Assembly: GCA_037318855.1 (NCBI GenBank)
Contig: CP134874.1
Span: 2,356,598 to 2,420,597, forward strand
Reading direction: 5' to 3'
DNA length: 64,000 nt
Origin: Candidatus Sedimenticola sp. (ex Thyasira tokunagai)
GTDB taxonomy: Bacteria > Pseudomonadota > Gammaproteobacteria > Chromatiales > Chromatiaceae
Positions 48,678 to 56,671 of the stretch are shown piece by piece. Under the pieces are notes generated by a model. The model made no database searches and was not told where the DNA came from. It worked only from the letters and a program-made list of their open reading frames with translations. How positions within the stretch are numbered: the stretch's first letter is position 1; each line of letters starts with the position of its first letter. The position numbers and the translations under genes are program-made.

Positions 48678-48697
48678 CCCGCTTCGGCGGGGTTTTT
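48678..48697 (+). terminator. Intrinsic terminator
   Basis: CCCGC-TTCG-GCGGG stem-loop with a stable UUCG tetraloop, followed by GTTTTT, 36 bases after the stop of the DUF4124 gene. Between it and 48886 the minus strand reads an open, signal-peptide-like frame with no start codon, probably a decayed gene. Confidence 0.85.
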
Positions 48698-48886
48698 AAT
48701 GCCTGCCATTAACTCCCCAAACAAACCCGCATCTCCTGCACTTAAACATCTTCCCGCGCTCCGGGGTTGTCCATAGGTACTGCCATTGGTGGCGGTGGCG
48801 AATGAGGCCAGGAGGAGGGCGGTTATGAGTAGGAAGCGCTTATCATTTAGGGGGGGCTTATGGGCTGGAGACCACCGACTATCCGA

Positions 48887-49372
48887 TTAGGATTTTTTCA
48901 GTGTTTCTATAATTGGCATCCAATTATTTAACCGAGAGTGGTCGTCACTTTCGAAGTATTTGGTGTCGTGCCACCTAAAACCTACTTCCTTTTTTTTACC
49001 TCCATCTCGCTTGGGGGTATTTATATAAGCTTCATAATTTCGTTGAACTCGAACCGCAAGGGCATCGTATTCGTAGACGTAAAACTCAGGCATCCCTTCT
49101 TCTAGGTTTACGAGTACGATGAAGAGATCTTCGTTGTTTTTCTTGTTGGTGATGTCTTTGCCAAGCTTCCAGCCCTGCTTGTTGTGTATTGATCTAGTTT
49201 TAACCTGAATAGCAACTGATCTGCTCCCATCCTGCCGTGATGCGATAATATCGAAGATAGGATTATTCTTTGGCGTTAATAATGCCAAGTATCCAATCCG
49301 ACATAGTTCAGCACAGACGAAGTATTCACCTGCGGTGCCTACCAAGTTATTGCTGGATCTTGCCTCTGCCAT
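48887..49372 (-). CDS. PD-(D/E)XK nuclease-like hypothetical protein
   Basis: A 161-residue soluble protein. The pattern VGTAGEYFVCAELCRIGY, then FDIIAS and SVAIQVKTR, fits the Glu...Asp...QxK core of small PD-(D/E)XK nuclease-fold proteins (Holliday-resolvase or DUF4365-like). No partner methylase or helicase is adjacent. Homologues are common at island edges. The actual activity is not established and a nuclease fold without catalysis is possible. Start ATG 49372. Confidence 0.6.
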   Translation of the reverse strand: MAEARSSNNLVGTAGEYFVCAELCRIGYLALLTPKNNPIFDIIASRQDGSRSVAIQVKTRSIHNKQGWKLGKDITNKKNNEDLFIVLVNLEEGMPEFYVYEYDALAVRVQRNYEAYINTPKRDGGKKKEVGFRWHDTKYFESDDHSRLNNWMPIIETLKKS

Positions 49373-49476
49373 TTTTTATGCCTAAAAGTTTTATTTTGTG
49401 ACTGTAGCAAGTAATGGTGTTATGCGGCATGCACAAGAAACGCATTACTATTGCTCTTGCTTCTATATAGGTAGAA

Positions 49477-49701
49477 TCAGTCCACCTCGCTTTCGTTCCG
49501 TACTACCAAAGGTGGTTTAGGATATGCAGACGGCTCCCCAAACTGCAGCCAGGCGGGATTGATTTGGAGTATGTGAGCTAGGTCAGCCAACATCCTCGGG
49601 CGCTGACTATATCCGTTCTCTATTTTCTGGATCACTGCCTGATTAGTACCGGCGCGGACGGCCAGTTGTGCCTGGGTCAGTCCTGCCTTAGTTCGTAGTT
49701 G
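49477..49701 (-). pseudogene. 5'-truncated XRE-family HTH regulator
   Basis: A 74-codon frame reads LRTKAGLTQAQLAVRAGTNQ...VIQKIENGYSQRPRMLADLAHILQINPAWLQFGEP, a typical Cro/CI-type HTH. It has no start codon: a TGA lies directly upstream in frame, and N-terminal-like residues continue in another frame. It is therefore a truncated or frameshifted regulator. It follows the antitoxin gene on the same strand. Confidence 0.75.
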
Positions 49702-49739
49702 TCACAGTCAAACTCCGATCTGAGGCGATTGGAGGTGGT

Positions 49740-50063
49740 TCACTGCTTAACTAAGTTACCAGCAACTTGACCAGGCTTGATACTCAAGTCCATCCCAATC
49801 GCATGCAAAATCGAAAAGAAGCTTGAGACCCTCGGGTTTCCATTATCCGATAGCGCCCGGTAGAGACTTTCTCTAGACAGCCCCGTCTGACGTGACAGCT
49901 GCGTCATGCCTTCCATTGATTTCACCACGTTGCGGAGCGCCATAAGCAGCACACGCTCATCGCCGTCTTCGAGAGCTGCGTTTAGATACTCAACCCTATC
50001 TTCCTGTGTTTTTAAATAATCTTTCGGATCATATGATGCAGTCTTTGCACTATTCATCATCAT
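49740..50063 (-). CDS. HigA-type antitoxin with C-terminal HTH
   Basis: Antitoxin of the COG3636 / 'addiction module antidote' group, 107 residues from the ATG at 50063. The N-terminal part (SAKTASYDPKDYLKTQEDRVEYLNAALEDGD) would wrap the toxin, and the HTH (MTQLSRQTGLSRESLYRALSDNGNPRVSSFFSIL) binds the operator. The frame is open to 50162, but that would overlap the toxin gene by 71 bases; starting at one of three consecutive ATGs (50063, 50060, 50057) gives a normal 28-base spacing. Toxin-first order is usual for this family. The antitoxin looks intact although its toxin is damaged. Confidence 0.82.
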   Translation of the reverse strand: MMMNSAKTASYDPKDYLKTQEDRVEYLNAALEDGDERVLLMALRNVVKSMEGMTQLSRQTGLSRESLYRALSDNGNPRVSSFFSILHAIGMDLSIKPGQVAGNLVKQ

Positions 50064-50091
50064 CGCCTGTTGCGCTCTTTCTTTCTGAGTT

Positions 50092-50355
50092 TTAGCTGTT
50101 GATGTCTTTCCAATATTCCTTTGCTTTTTTGACATCTTTCTTCTGGCTTGGCTTGTCGCCACAACACAGAAGAATTACAACCGCTTTGCCATCCCATGCA
50201 TAGTAAACACGGTATCCCTTTCCTTCTCTGATACGCAGCTCACGAATCCCTCCGCTATTAGAGATCGGTTTCCAGTCGCTCTCTAATCCAAGGGATAGCT
50301 TGTCTACACTGATCTGGATCCTGGTCTTTGCTCTTGCGTCTGCAAGAGAATCCAT
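50092..50355 (-). CDS. RelE/HigB-like toxin, open frame after an in-frame stop
   Basis: An 87-residue frame with the typical core of the RelE/ParE-like 'addiction module killer' family: LSLGLESDWKPISNSGGIRELRIREGKGYRVYYAWDGKAVVILLCCGDK and KKAKEYWKDI. In the family these toxins cleave mRNA on the ribosome or act similarly. The frame begins with ATG directly after a TAG that replaces the conserved Trp of PFDEW, so the N-terminal 18 residues (50412-50359) are cut off. Restart at 50355 might give a shortened product, but loss of function is more likely. Confidence 0.8.
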   Translation of the reverse strand: MDSLADARAKTRIQISVDKLSLGLESDWKPISNSGGIRELRIREGKGYRVYYAWDGKAVVILLCCGDKPSQKKDVKKAKEYWKDINS

Positions 50356-50412
50356 CTACTCATCGAATGGGATTTTTCCGCCTGCATCCATGTATTTGCG
50401 TATCTCGACCAT
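50356..50412 (-). pseudogene. Severed N-terminus of the toxin (amber mutation)
   Basis: ATG at 50412 followed by VEIRKYMDAGGKIPFDE and TAG at 50358-50356. Family members read ...PFDEW at this place, so a single G-to-A change (TGG to TAG) explains the stop. The frame then continues without shift into the rest of the toxin. Confidence 0.82.
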
Positions 50413-50643
50413 ATGTAAATAGTAGCTTGTAGGCTACATTAATGTCAGGTATAAGTTACAGATCTGGGCGTGAGGACAATCTAATTTCCACAGTGTGGGC
50501 TGCTGATGTGGTTAATAGGGGTACCGATGAAGAAGCGTTGTATTGTGTCTGACGACTTATGTCTCGATATAGTTTTCCCTGCCTGTGGGCAAGCCTATCC
50601 AACTTAGACTGCCACCTGTAACGATCAAAACCTAACCGTTTTT

Positions 50644-50662
50644 CCGTACAAGTTCCGTACGG
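50644..50662. repeat. Short inverted repeat beside tRNA-Glu (copy B)
   Basis: CCGTAC, seven bases (AAGTTCC), GTACGG. Counterpart of 12659-12677, with the outer base pair changed on both arms. It lies directly after the tRNA-Glu terminator. Inverted six-base arms around a seven-base spacer resemble the core layout of tyrosine-recombinase crossover sites, but no integrase is in the window. Confidence 0.65.
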
Positions 50663-50667
50663 GCAAT

Positions 50668-50699
50668 AAAAAAGGGCTTAGGTATGACCCAAGCCCTTT
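50668..50699 (-). terminator. tRNA-Glu terminator
   Basis: On the minus strand: AAAGGGCTTGGGT, short loop, ACCTAAGCCC and six T, starting eight bases after the tRNA CCA end. The stem has one G-U pair. Confidence 0.85.
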
Positions 50700-50706
50700 A
50701 TTTATA

Positions 50707-50781
50707 TGGTACTCCGTAGGGGAATCGAACCCCTGTTACCGGCGTGAGAGGCCAGCGTCCTAACCGCTAGACGAACGGAGC
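50707..50781 (-). tRNA. tRNA-Glu (anticodon CTC)
   Basis: 75 bases including an encoded CCA. Acceptor stem GCTCCGT/ACGGAGT (G-U at the end), D arm GTCTAGCGGTTAGGAC, anticodon stem CTGGC/GCCGG with loop CTCTCAC giving anticodon CTC, and T arm AGGGG-TTCGATT-CCCCT. All four arms pair. It reads GAG codons. Flanked by its own promoter and terminator, it lies next to pcnB and carries the full version of the sequence found decayed at 12.7 and 7.5 kb. Confidence 0.95.
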
Positions 50782-50795
50782 AATTGGAGGCGTGT

Positions 50796-50823
50796 ATTAT
50801 ACTTACCGATCTCCTGATCTCAA
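50796..50823 (-). promoter_or_regulatory. Sigma-70 promoter of tRNA-Glu
   Basis: On the minus strand, TTGAGA (50823-50818), 16-base spacer, perfect TATAAT (50801-50796). Transcription would begin near 50789, eight bases before the mature 5' end of the tRNA. Confidence 0.8.
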
Positions 50824-51017
50824 GTCCCCCAGGTTGGTTTTTTCTAAATATTCACCGTTTATCTCACCTTATCTCCTAAGAGAGGGGTATTTCAGGTTTC
50901 ATGGGCGGTGGAAACTCTTTACAATCCGTTAGATTGACTCATTTATATGTAACTATTCAGCTGTAAAGTGCCGGTAAGAGACTTCGCTGAGTGATTGCGT
51001 CATTAACTGGATATAGA

Positions 51018-52373
51018 ATGGTAAAGTCTTTTTTTTCGCGATTCCGTAACAAAGATGGAGAAAAAACAGATGCACTTCGTGTTATTCCCCGTTCCGAGCA
51101 CAATGTTTCGAGATCTAATATCAGCGAAAATGCTGTCAAGGTGCTTTATCGCCTGAAAAGTGCAGGGTATCAGGCACATTTGGTCGGGGGTGGTGTACGC
51201 GATCTTCTGCTGGGGCGCGAGCCAAAAGACTTTGATGTGGCTACCGATGCGACCCCAGAGGAGGTAAAACGGGTATTCCGCAACTGCCGCCTCATCGGTC
51301 GTCGATTCCGTCTGGCGCATGTCCACTTTGGTCGTGAGATCATTGAAGTTGCAACTTTTCGCAGTATGCAGGATGCCTCAGAAACGGGAGATCGTGAGAC
51401 GGATAAGGGCATGTTGGTGCGTGACAACGTCTACGGCACCATTGAAGAAGATGCCCTGCGACGTGATTTCACCATTAATGCTCTCTATTACAATGTCCAG
51501 GACTTTTCCGTTATCGACTACGCCGGTGGTCTGAATGATCTGGAGGAGGGAACCTTGCGGCTGTTGGGTGACCCGGAGACACGTTATCGTGAAGATCCGG
51601 TGCGGATGCTACGGGCGGTACGTTTTGCCGCCAAGCTTGGCTTTAACATCAGCAGTGACAGTGAGCAACCTCTTAGCCGGCTTGCCCAACTGTTGCAGGA
51701 AGTTCCTCCCGCACGGCTCTATGAGGAGGTACTTAAGCTGTTCATGGGCGGGGTTGCTGTCCAGAGCTTTGAGAAGCTACGGCACTACAATCTGTTTGCT
51801 GAACTGTTTCCGCAGACAGAAGAGTGCCTCGCCTACGAGGATCACGACTTCCCCATTACCTTTGTCCTCAATGGGCTGAAGAATACCGATGCCCGCATTC
51901 GTCAGGGTAAGCCGGTAACCCCTGCATTTCTTTTTGCCGTGCTGCTGTGGGAACCTGTGCGGCTGCTGGATGAGGAGATCCGGGCCGAGGGTGAATCTCC
52001 GCTGGCTGCAATGCAGGAGGCGGGTAACGAGGTGGTATCAGAGCAGATTCATGATATCACCATACCCAAACGTTTCAGTCTGCCGATGCGGGAGATTTGG
52101 AATCTTCAGCACCGTTTTGAGCAGAGATCAGGTAAACGCCCCCACCGACTCCTTACTCATCCGCGTTTTCGTGCCGCCTACGACTTTCTTCTGCTTAGGG
52201 CGGAGTCAGGTGAAACCACGATGGAGCTTGCAGACTGGTGGACAAATTTCCAGGAGGTTAATGCGGATGAGCGCAACAGCCTGACTCAGCAGAAACATGA
52301 GGGTGGGAACGGTCGCCGTCGAAGACGTCGTCGCAAACCCAATAAAACGCCAACTGATGGCGGCGGTGGATGA
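51018..52373 (+). CDS. pcnB: Poly(A) polymerase I
   Basis: Adds poly(A) tails to RNA 3' ends in the cytoplasm and so speeds decay of structured RNAs. The nucleotidyltransferase head is clear: ISENAVKVLYRLKSAGYQAHLVGGGVRDLLLG, then KDFDVATDATPEEV with catalytic Asp residues, then RRFRLAHVHFG. The RNA-binding domain follows, and the basic tail RRRRRRKPNKT is typical of PcnB rather than the CCA enzyme. I start at ATG 51018 (451 residues); a GTG at 50991 is in frame. The stop overlaps folK by four bases, the usual gammaproteobacterial arrangement. Confidence 0.94.
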   Translation: MVKSFFSRFRNKDGEKTDALRVIPRSEHNVSRSNISENAVKVLYRLKSAGYQAHLVGGGVRDLLLGREPKDFDVATDATPEEVKRVFRNCRLIGRRFRLAHVHFGREIIEVATFRSMQDASETGDRETDKGMLVRDNVYGTIEEDALRRDFTINALYYNVQDFSVIDYAGGLNDLEEGTLRLLGDPETRYREDPVRMLRAVRFAAKLGFNISSDSEQPLSRLAQLLQEVPPARLYEEVLKLFMGGVAVQSFEKLRHYNLFAELFPQTEECLAYEDHDFPITFVLNGLKNTDARIRQGKPVTPAFLFAVLLWEPVRLLDEEIRAEGESPLAAMQEAGNEVVSEQIHDITIPKRFSLPMREIWNLQHRFEQRSGKRPHRLLTHPRFRAAYDFLLLRAESGETTMELADWWTNFQEVNADERNSLTQQKHEGGNGRRRRRRRKPNKTPTDGGGG

Positions 52374-52861
52374 AAGTGCCTGTTACCGCCTATGTTGGTC
52401 TGGGCAGTAACCTTGAAGACCCGGAAGCTCAGGTCAACAGCGCTCTGAATGAGCTGAGCGCCATCCCATCGAGTCGCTGTGTGGCACACTCCAGCCTCTA
52501 TATTAGTTCCCCCTTGGGAGCGGCGGATCAACCGGACTACATTAATGCAGTTGCCGCCCTTGAGACGGCTCTTGAACCCTACCCGCTATTGAGGGCCTTA
52601 CAGGCAATCGAGCAGCGTCATAAACGTAAACGAGAGAAACGCTGGGGGCCGAGAACCCTGGATCTGGATCTGCTGCTGTATGGTGGGTTGATACTCAATG
52701 ATACGGATCTGAAGATACCGCATCCGGGCATTGCGATACGGCCCTTTGTGCTCTACCCGTTGCTTGAGATAGCGCCCTCACTGGAGTTGCCCGGCCTTGG
52801 TGTGATTCAACAACTTGCGGAGGCCTGCCCTCCAGAAGAAGTGAAGCTTTTACATGGGTGA
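52370..52861 (+). CDS. folK: 2-amino-4-hydroxy-6-hydroxymethyldihydropteridine pyrophosphokinase (HPPK)
   Basis: Transfers pyrophosphate from ATP to 6-hydroxymethyl-7,8-dihydropterin in folate synthesis. The 163-residue protein has all marks: AYVGLGSNLEDP at the start, FNAV-like YINAVAALET, and the signature RWGPRTLDLDLLLYGG with the two Mg-binding Asp residues. PHPGIAIRPFVLYPL lies near the end. The ATG overlaps the pcnB stop (ATGA), so translation is coupled. Confidence 0.96.
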   Translation: MKVPVTAYVGLGSNLEDPEAQVNSALNELSAIPSSRCVAHSSLYISSPLGAADQPDYINAVAALETALEPYPLLRALQAIEQRHKRKREKRWGPRTLDLDLLLYGGLILNDTDLKIPHPGIAIRPFVLYPLLEIAPSLELPGLGVIQQLAEACPPEEVKLLHG

Positions 52862-53008
52862 GGGTTGATGCTGACTCTTTTTCTCCCCAAGAAAGAGCGG
52901 TATCCTCTATATATTCAATAACCTCTATTTCAAATTCACTATGGAATTGATGTAGTATTGCGCCGCGCAAAATGCGTCTGAACTGTACCTAAATTTCTGG
53001 AAACTGCC

Positions 53009-53803
53009 ATGCCAAACAAGACGGTCACCACTTTGATACATATGAAGCAGCAGGGTGAAAAGATCGCCGTGCTCACCGCCTATGATGCCAGCTTTGCCTC
53101 TCTGCAGGAGGATGCAGGAGTTGACGTAATGTTGGTAGGTGACTCACTCGGTATGGTTATTCAGGGACAGGAGAGCACACTGCCGGTGGCGGTTGATGAC
53201 ATCGTTTACCACACACGCTGCGTGGCGAGGGGTCGTCGGGAAGCTCTATTGGTGGCAGATATGCCCTTTATGAGTTACAGCTCCGCCGCCCAGGCACTGG
53301 AAACTGCAGGGCGCTTGATGAAAGAGGGTGGCGCGCAGATGGTTAAGCTGGAGGGGGGTGCCACCCAGTTGGAGACAGTGAGTCAGTTGACGGCACATGG
53401 TATCCCCGTCTGTGCTCACCTTGGATTGCTGCCCCAGTCGGTGCATCAACTGGGCGGTTATCGGGTACAGGGGCGTGATGATGAGTCTGCCCGGATGATG
53501 AAAGAGGATGCACTGGCCCTGGAAGGTGCGGGTGCGCAGATGTTGGTTCTGGAGTGTGTTCCTGCAGTTCTGGCAGAGTCGATCAGCAAGGAGCTCTCTA
53601 TTCCGGTGATCGGTATAGGTGCTGGTGTCGGCTGTGACGGCCAAGTGCTTGTTGCCTATGACATGCTTGGCATCACCCCCGGCAAACAGCCAAGTTTTTT
53701 GAAGAACTTCCTGACGGAAAACGATACTGTGGCTAAGGCTTTTGACGCCTTCGTTAGAGAGGTGAAGGCTGCTGAGTTTCCCAATGCAGAACAGAGTTTT
53801 TGA
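53009..53803 (+). CDS. panB: 3-methyl-2-oxobutanoate hydroxymethyltransferase
   Basis: First step of pantothenate synthesis: ketoisovalerate plus methylene-tetrahydrofolate gives ketopantoate. The 264-residue TIM-barrel protein shows [37 protein letters not shown], the metal-binding Asp and Glu residues, MVKLEGG and GHLGL-like [32 protein letters not shown] lies near the end. Its folate co-substrate comes from the pathway of the adjacent folK. The stop overlaps the panC start. Confidence 0.97.
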   Translation: MPNKTVTTLIHMKQQGEKIAVLTAYDASFASLQEDAGVDVMLVGDSLGMVIQGQESTLPVAVDDIVYHTRCVARGRREALLVADMPFMSYSSAAQALETAGRLMKEGGAQMVKLEGGATQLETVSQLTAHGIPVCAHLGLLPQSVHQLGGYRVQGRDDESARMMKEDALALEGAGAQMLVLECVPAVLAESISKELSIPVIGIGAGVGCDGQVLVAYDMLGITPGKQPSFLKNFLTENDTVAKAFDAFVREVKAAEFPNAEQSF

Positions 53804-54654
53804 TGATAACCGTAGAAACTGTCAGCGCTCTCAGAGAGAAGGTAACCGGGTGGCGGGCCAAGGGAGAGAAGATTGCTCTGGTTCCCACGATGGGGAATCT
53901 TCATGCGGGACACTTGGGTCTTGTGAGTGAAGCTCGGCAATTAGCCGACCGCGTTGTGGTCTCTATTTTTGTTAATCCACTGCAGTTTGGTGCGGGTGAG
54001 GACTTCGCTTCATATCCGAAAACGGAAGCAGAGGATGTGGAGAAACTTACCATCAGCGCTACTGATCTGCTGTTTCTTCCCGATGTTAAGACAATCTATC
54101 CTAAGCCCCAGACAGAGCAGACCCGTATTGAGGTACCGGGGATCTCGGATATTCTCTGCGGCGCCTCCAGGCCGGGCCATTTCGCCGGGGTGGCGACGGT
54201 GGTGTGCAAGCTGTTCAACATGGTTCAGCCTGATCTGGCTATCTTTGGTGAGAAAGACTTTCAGCAGTTGGTAGTGATCCGCCGGATGGTGGAGGATCTT
54301 TCACTGCCGGTGACCATCCATGGACATGCCACTGTCAGAGAGAGCGATGGACTGGCCCTCAGTTCAAGAAACAGCTATTTGACGGCTGACGAACGCACTT
54401 CGGCACCCGCTCTTTACCGTGCACTGCAGGAGACTGCGGCAGCACTCAAAGAGGGGAATAGAGACTACGACCGGCTTCAGGAAGAGGCCATGGAACGGCT
54501 GGAAGCTGCCGGCTTTAGGAGGGACTACTTCCAGATCAGGCGTAGTCATGATCTCACCTCACCGTCGAGGGATGAGCGTTCACTGGTTATTGTTGCAGCG
54601 GCTTACTTGGGAAGAGCCCGCCTGATCGACAATCTGCAACTGATGCTGGACTAA
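53803..54654 (+). CDS. panC: Pantothenate synthetase
   Basis: Joins pantoate and beta-alanine with ATP via a pantoyl-adenylate. The 283-residue protein has the nucleotide-binding [14 protein letters not shown] with the HxGH motif and [20 protein letters not shown] and a KMSKS-like [13 protein letters not shown] also match the family. The ATG at 53803 shares bases with the panB stop (TGATG), so the pair is translationally coupled. The usual partner panD lies 1.5 kb on, after one inserted gene. Confidence 0.97.
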   Translation: MITVETVSALREKVTGWRAKGEKIALVPTMGNLHAGHLGLVSEARQLADRVVVSIFVNPLQFGAGEDFASYPKTEAEDVEKLTISATDLLFLPDVKTIYPKPQTEQTRIEVPGISDILCGASRPGHFAGVATVVCKLFNMVQPDLAIFGEKDFQQLVVIRRMVEDLSLPVTIHGHATVRESDGLALSSRNSYLTADERTSAPALYRALQETAAALKEGNRDYDRLQEEAMERLEAAGFRRDYFQIRRSHDLTSPSRDERSLVIVAAAYLGRARLIDNLQLMLD

Positions 54655-54727
54655 TTCCACATTTAGACTCCTCCCTCATCTCGAGTTAGAATTTCTCTCT
54701 TAATATCTTCAGGAGACTCGTTTCTTC

Positions 54728-56053
54728 ATGGGCAGCTGTTACCCTCTCTTACGCTCTACTATGGTGCTTGCCGTACTGCTGTGTGCCGTTTTTACACTCC
54801 ATGCAGGAAGTAACCCGGTAAAGGAGGGCTATAGTGCTTTTAAGCGCGAAGCGTGGGGTGAAGCCTACGGTCTGTGGATGCCGGAGGCGGAGAAGGGGGA
54901 TGCCCGTGCCCAGTATTACCTCAGTACTCTGTTCAGTCTTGGTTTGGGGCGTGAAAAGGATCAAGCCCAGGCATTTGAGCTTCTCAGCCTGTCGTCGGAG
55001 AGTGGCTTTGCTCCCGCCCAATATGCGCTTGGCAATAGCTATAAGAATGGCTGGCATGTCAAGAAGGATCTAAAGCAGGCGGTGCACTGGTGGGAGAAGT
55101 CAGCCAAGCAGGGCTTTGCCAGGGCACAGTATAGTCTCGGTGTACTTCACTATCTCGGCAAAGGGGTAAAGAAAGACTATAAACGAGCAGTTACCTGGTA
55201 TAGGCGCGCTGCCCTGGCCGGGTCATCTGAGGCCAGGCAGACCCTGAAGCGGCTCAATGTTCCACTCAAACCTGAATCCCTGGGGCAGCCAATAAGCACT
55301 ACACCCGCAACGTCACCGGTAACTCCTGAATCATCCGATGATAGAAAGTTATCACCCCCACCTGAACCGATAGTGGTTGAAACCGGTGGAAAGAGTGCCA
55401 AAAAGCTTGTTTTCAAAGATTCCGATTTTGATCCGGATGTGGCTATGGAGAAGAAGGGGCTGAATCTGAGCTTTACCACCGGCGACTACGATGGTTTGTC
55501 CAAACGTAGCGATCTGGAAAAGTCGGATGAGATGCGTTTGATGGCAAGCAGAATTCTTGGGCGGGATGATGCAGAAGAGGAGAGTAAGCCGATACCCCAG
55601 CCACAAACGGGTAACCTCTTAGAGGCGCAAATGGAGAGCCTCCCCGTCAATGTGGTGAATGAGGTGACTGAAGATAATGCGGAGGCGGAGACCTCTGCCG
55701 GCAACGATCAAGAGTCTGCAGTGGAGTTAACTGCAGACGAGGAAAAAATATCCTACTCCAGAGGGCTGGCATGGATTGAGGAGCAACAACCCGATCACTA
55801 CACCTTGCAGCTGTTTAGCAGCAACAAACGCGACAATACCTATAATTTTTTCAAATTACTGAAAAGTGATTGGCCGACAGCCATTTTTAGCTTTGAGCAC
55901 AGCTCCGGTGAGCCTTGGTATGGTGTTATAATCGGCAGTTTTACCGGCTACTCGGAGGCCAAGGCTGCCGAGGTTGGATTCAGTGCCGGCAGGGGTGGAT
56001 CGATCACCTGGATTCGTGAGTTTGGCGGGATCCAGCAAACACTGGTAAAATAA
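54728..56053 (+). CDS. Exported Sel1-repeat protein with C-terminal SPOR domain
   Basis: A 441-residue envelope protein. The signal peptide (~8-27, ending LHAGS) is followed by about four Sel1/TPR-like repeats (~35-175: ARAQYYLSTLFSLGLG, APAQYALGNSYKNGW, ARAQYSLGVLHYLGKG). An acidic, proline-rich spacer (~185-350) leads to a SPOR domain (~355-441, HYTLQLFSSNKRDNTYNFF...GVIIGSFTGYSEA) that should bind denuded septal peptidoglycan. Such proteins act at division sites or as adaptor scaffolds. AGGAG is 12 bases upstream of the ATG. It lies between panC and panD and has no evident link to pantothenate. Confidence 0.87.
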   Translation: MGSCYPLLRSTMVLAVLLCAVFTLHAGSNPVKEGYSAFKREAWGEAYGLWMPEAEKGDARAQYYLSTLFSLGLGREKDQAQAFELLSLSSESGFAPAQYALGNSYKNGWHVKKDLKQAVHWWEKSAKQGFARAQYSLGVLHYLGKGVKKDYKRAVTWYRRAALAGSSEARQTLKRLNVPLKPESLGQPISTTPATSPVTPESSDDRKLSPPPEPIVVETGGKSAKKLVFKDSDFDPDVAMEKKGLNLSFTTGDYDGLSKRSDLEKSDEMRLMASRILGRDDAEEESKPIPQPQTGNLLEAQMESLPVNVVNEVTEDNAEAETSAGNDQESAVELTADEEKISYSRGLAWIEEQQPDHYTLQLFSSNKRDNTYNFFKLLKSDWPTAIFSFEHSSGEPWYGVIIGSFTGYSEAKAAEVGFSAGRGGSITWIREFGGIQQTLVK

Positions 56054-56138
56054 GGCGTTCGACACGTTGCAATGGGGTGACTCAATGCACATAATGCGGC
56101 CACGCTTTTTTTCGTCGTGATAGAGGTTTGGATACAAA

Positions 56139-56519
56139 ATGCAGCTGACTCTACTAAAGTGCAAGCTACACCGCGCTTGCGTAACTCATTCTGAGCTCGA
56201 CTATGAAGGCTCCTGCGCCATCGACAAAGATTTGATGGAGCTTGCCGGAATTCTGCCCTATGAGCAGATTCAGATCTACAATGTGGCAAATGGTGAGCGC
56301 TTTACCACCTATGCTATTGAAGGTGAGAGAGGATCAAGGATTATCTCGGTAAATGGTGCTGCAGCCCACAAGGCCTCTCCTGGTGATCGAGTCATTATCT
56401 GTGCATACGGTACTCTGGATGAGAGCGAAGCGGCGGCATTCAAGCCCAGTTTGGTCTACCTCGATGAGAATAACCATGTTACCGGTACCGGTGACCGTAT
56501 CGCTGTTCAGGCGGCATAA
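56139..56519 (+). CDS. panD: Aspartate 1-decarboxylase precursor
   Basis: Makes beta-alanine from aspartate, the second substrate of PanC. The 126-residue zymogen cuts itself between Gly24 and Ser25 in YEGSCAID to form the pyruvoyl cofactor. Lys9 (CKLHRA), the [19 protein letters not shown] segment and [16 protein letters not shown] match the family, and the length is normal. The gene completes the panB-panC-panD set. Confidence 0.97.
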   Translation: MQLTLLKCKLHRACVTHSELDYEGSCAIDKDLMELAGILPYEQIQIYNVANGERFTTYAIEGERGSRIISVNGAAAHKASPGDRVIICAYGTLDESEAAAFKPSLVYLDENNHVTGTGDRIAVQAA

Positions 56520-56671
56520 TTAGGGCGGGGCTAAGGCAAACCAGCCTCAACTTACGGATTTAGCCTACTCTCCATCGGGTGACAGGAGCTAATCCTGACT
56601 CCGTCCATAAGAGTGCAGATAGGGGTACAGAACCCTGCGTATAGTGACCTGAGGTCTGGTCACCGTCGAAA

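Noticed and set aside
50356..50358. Pyrrolysine or readthrough at the toxin TAG
   Set aside because: No Pyl machinery is expected in this lineage, and family members have Trp there, so a nonsense mutation is the simpler explanation.
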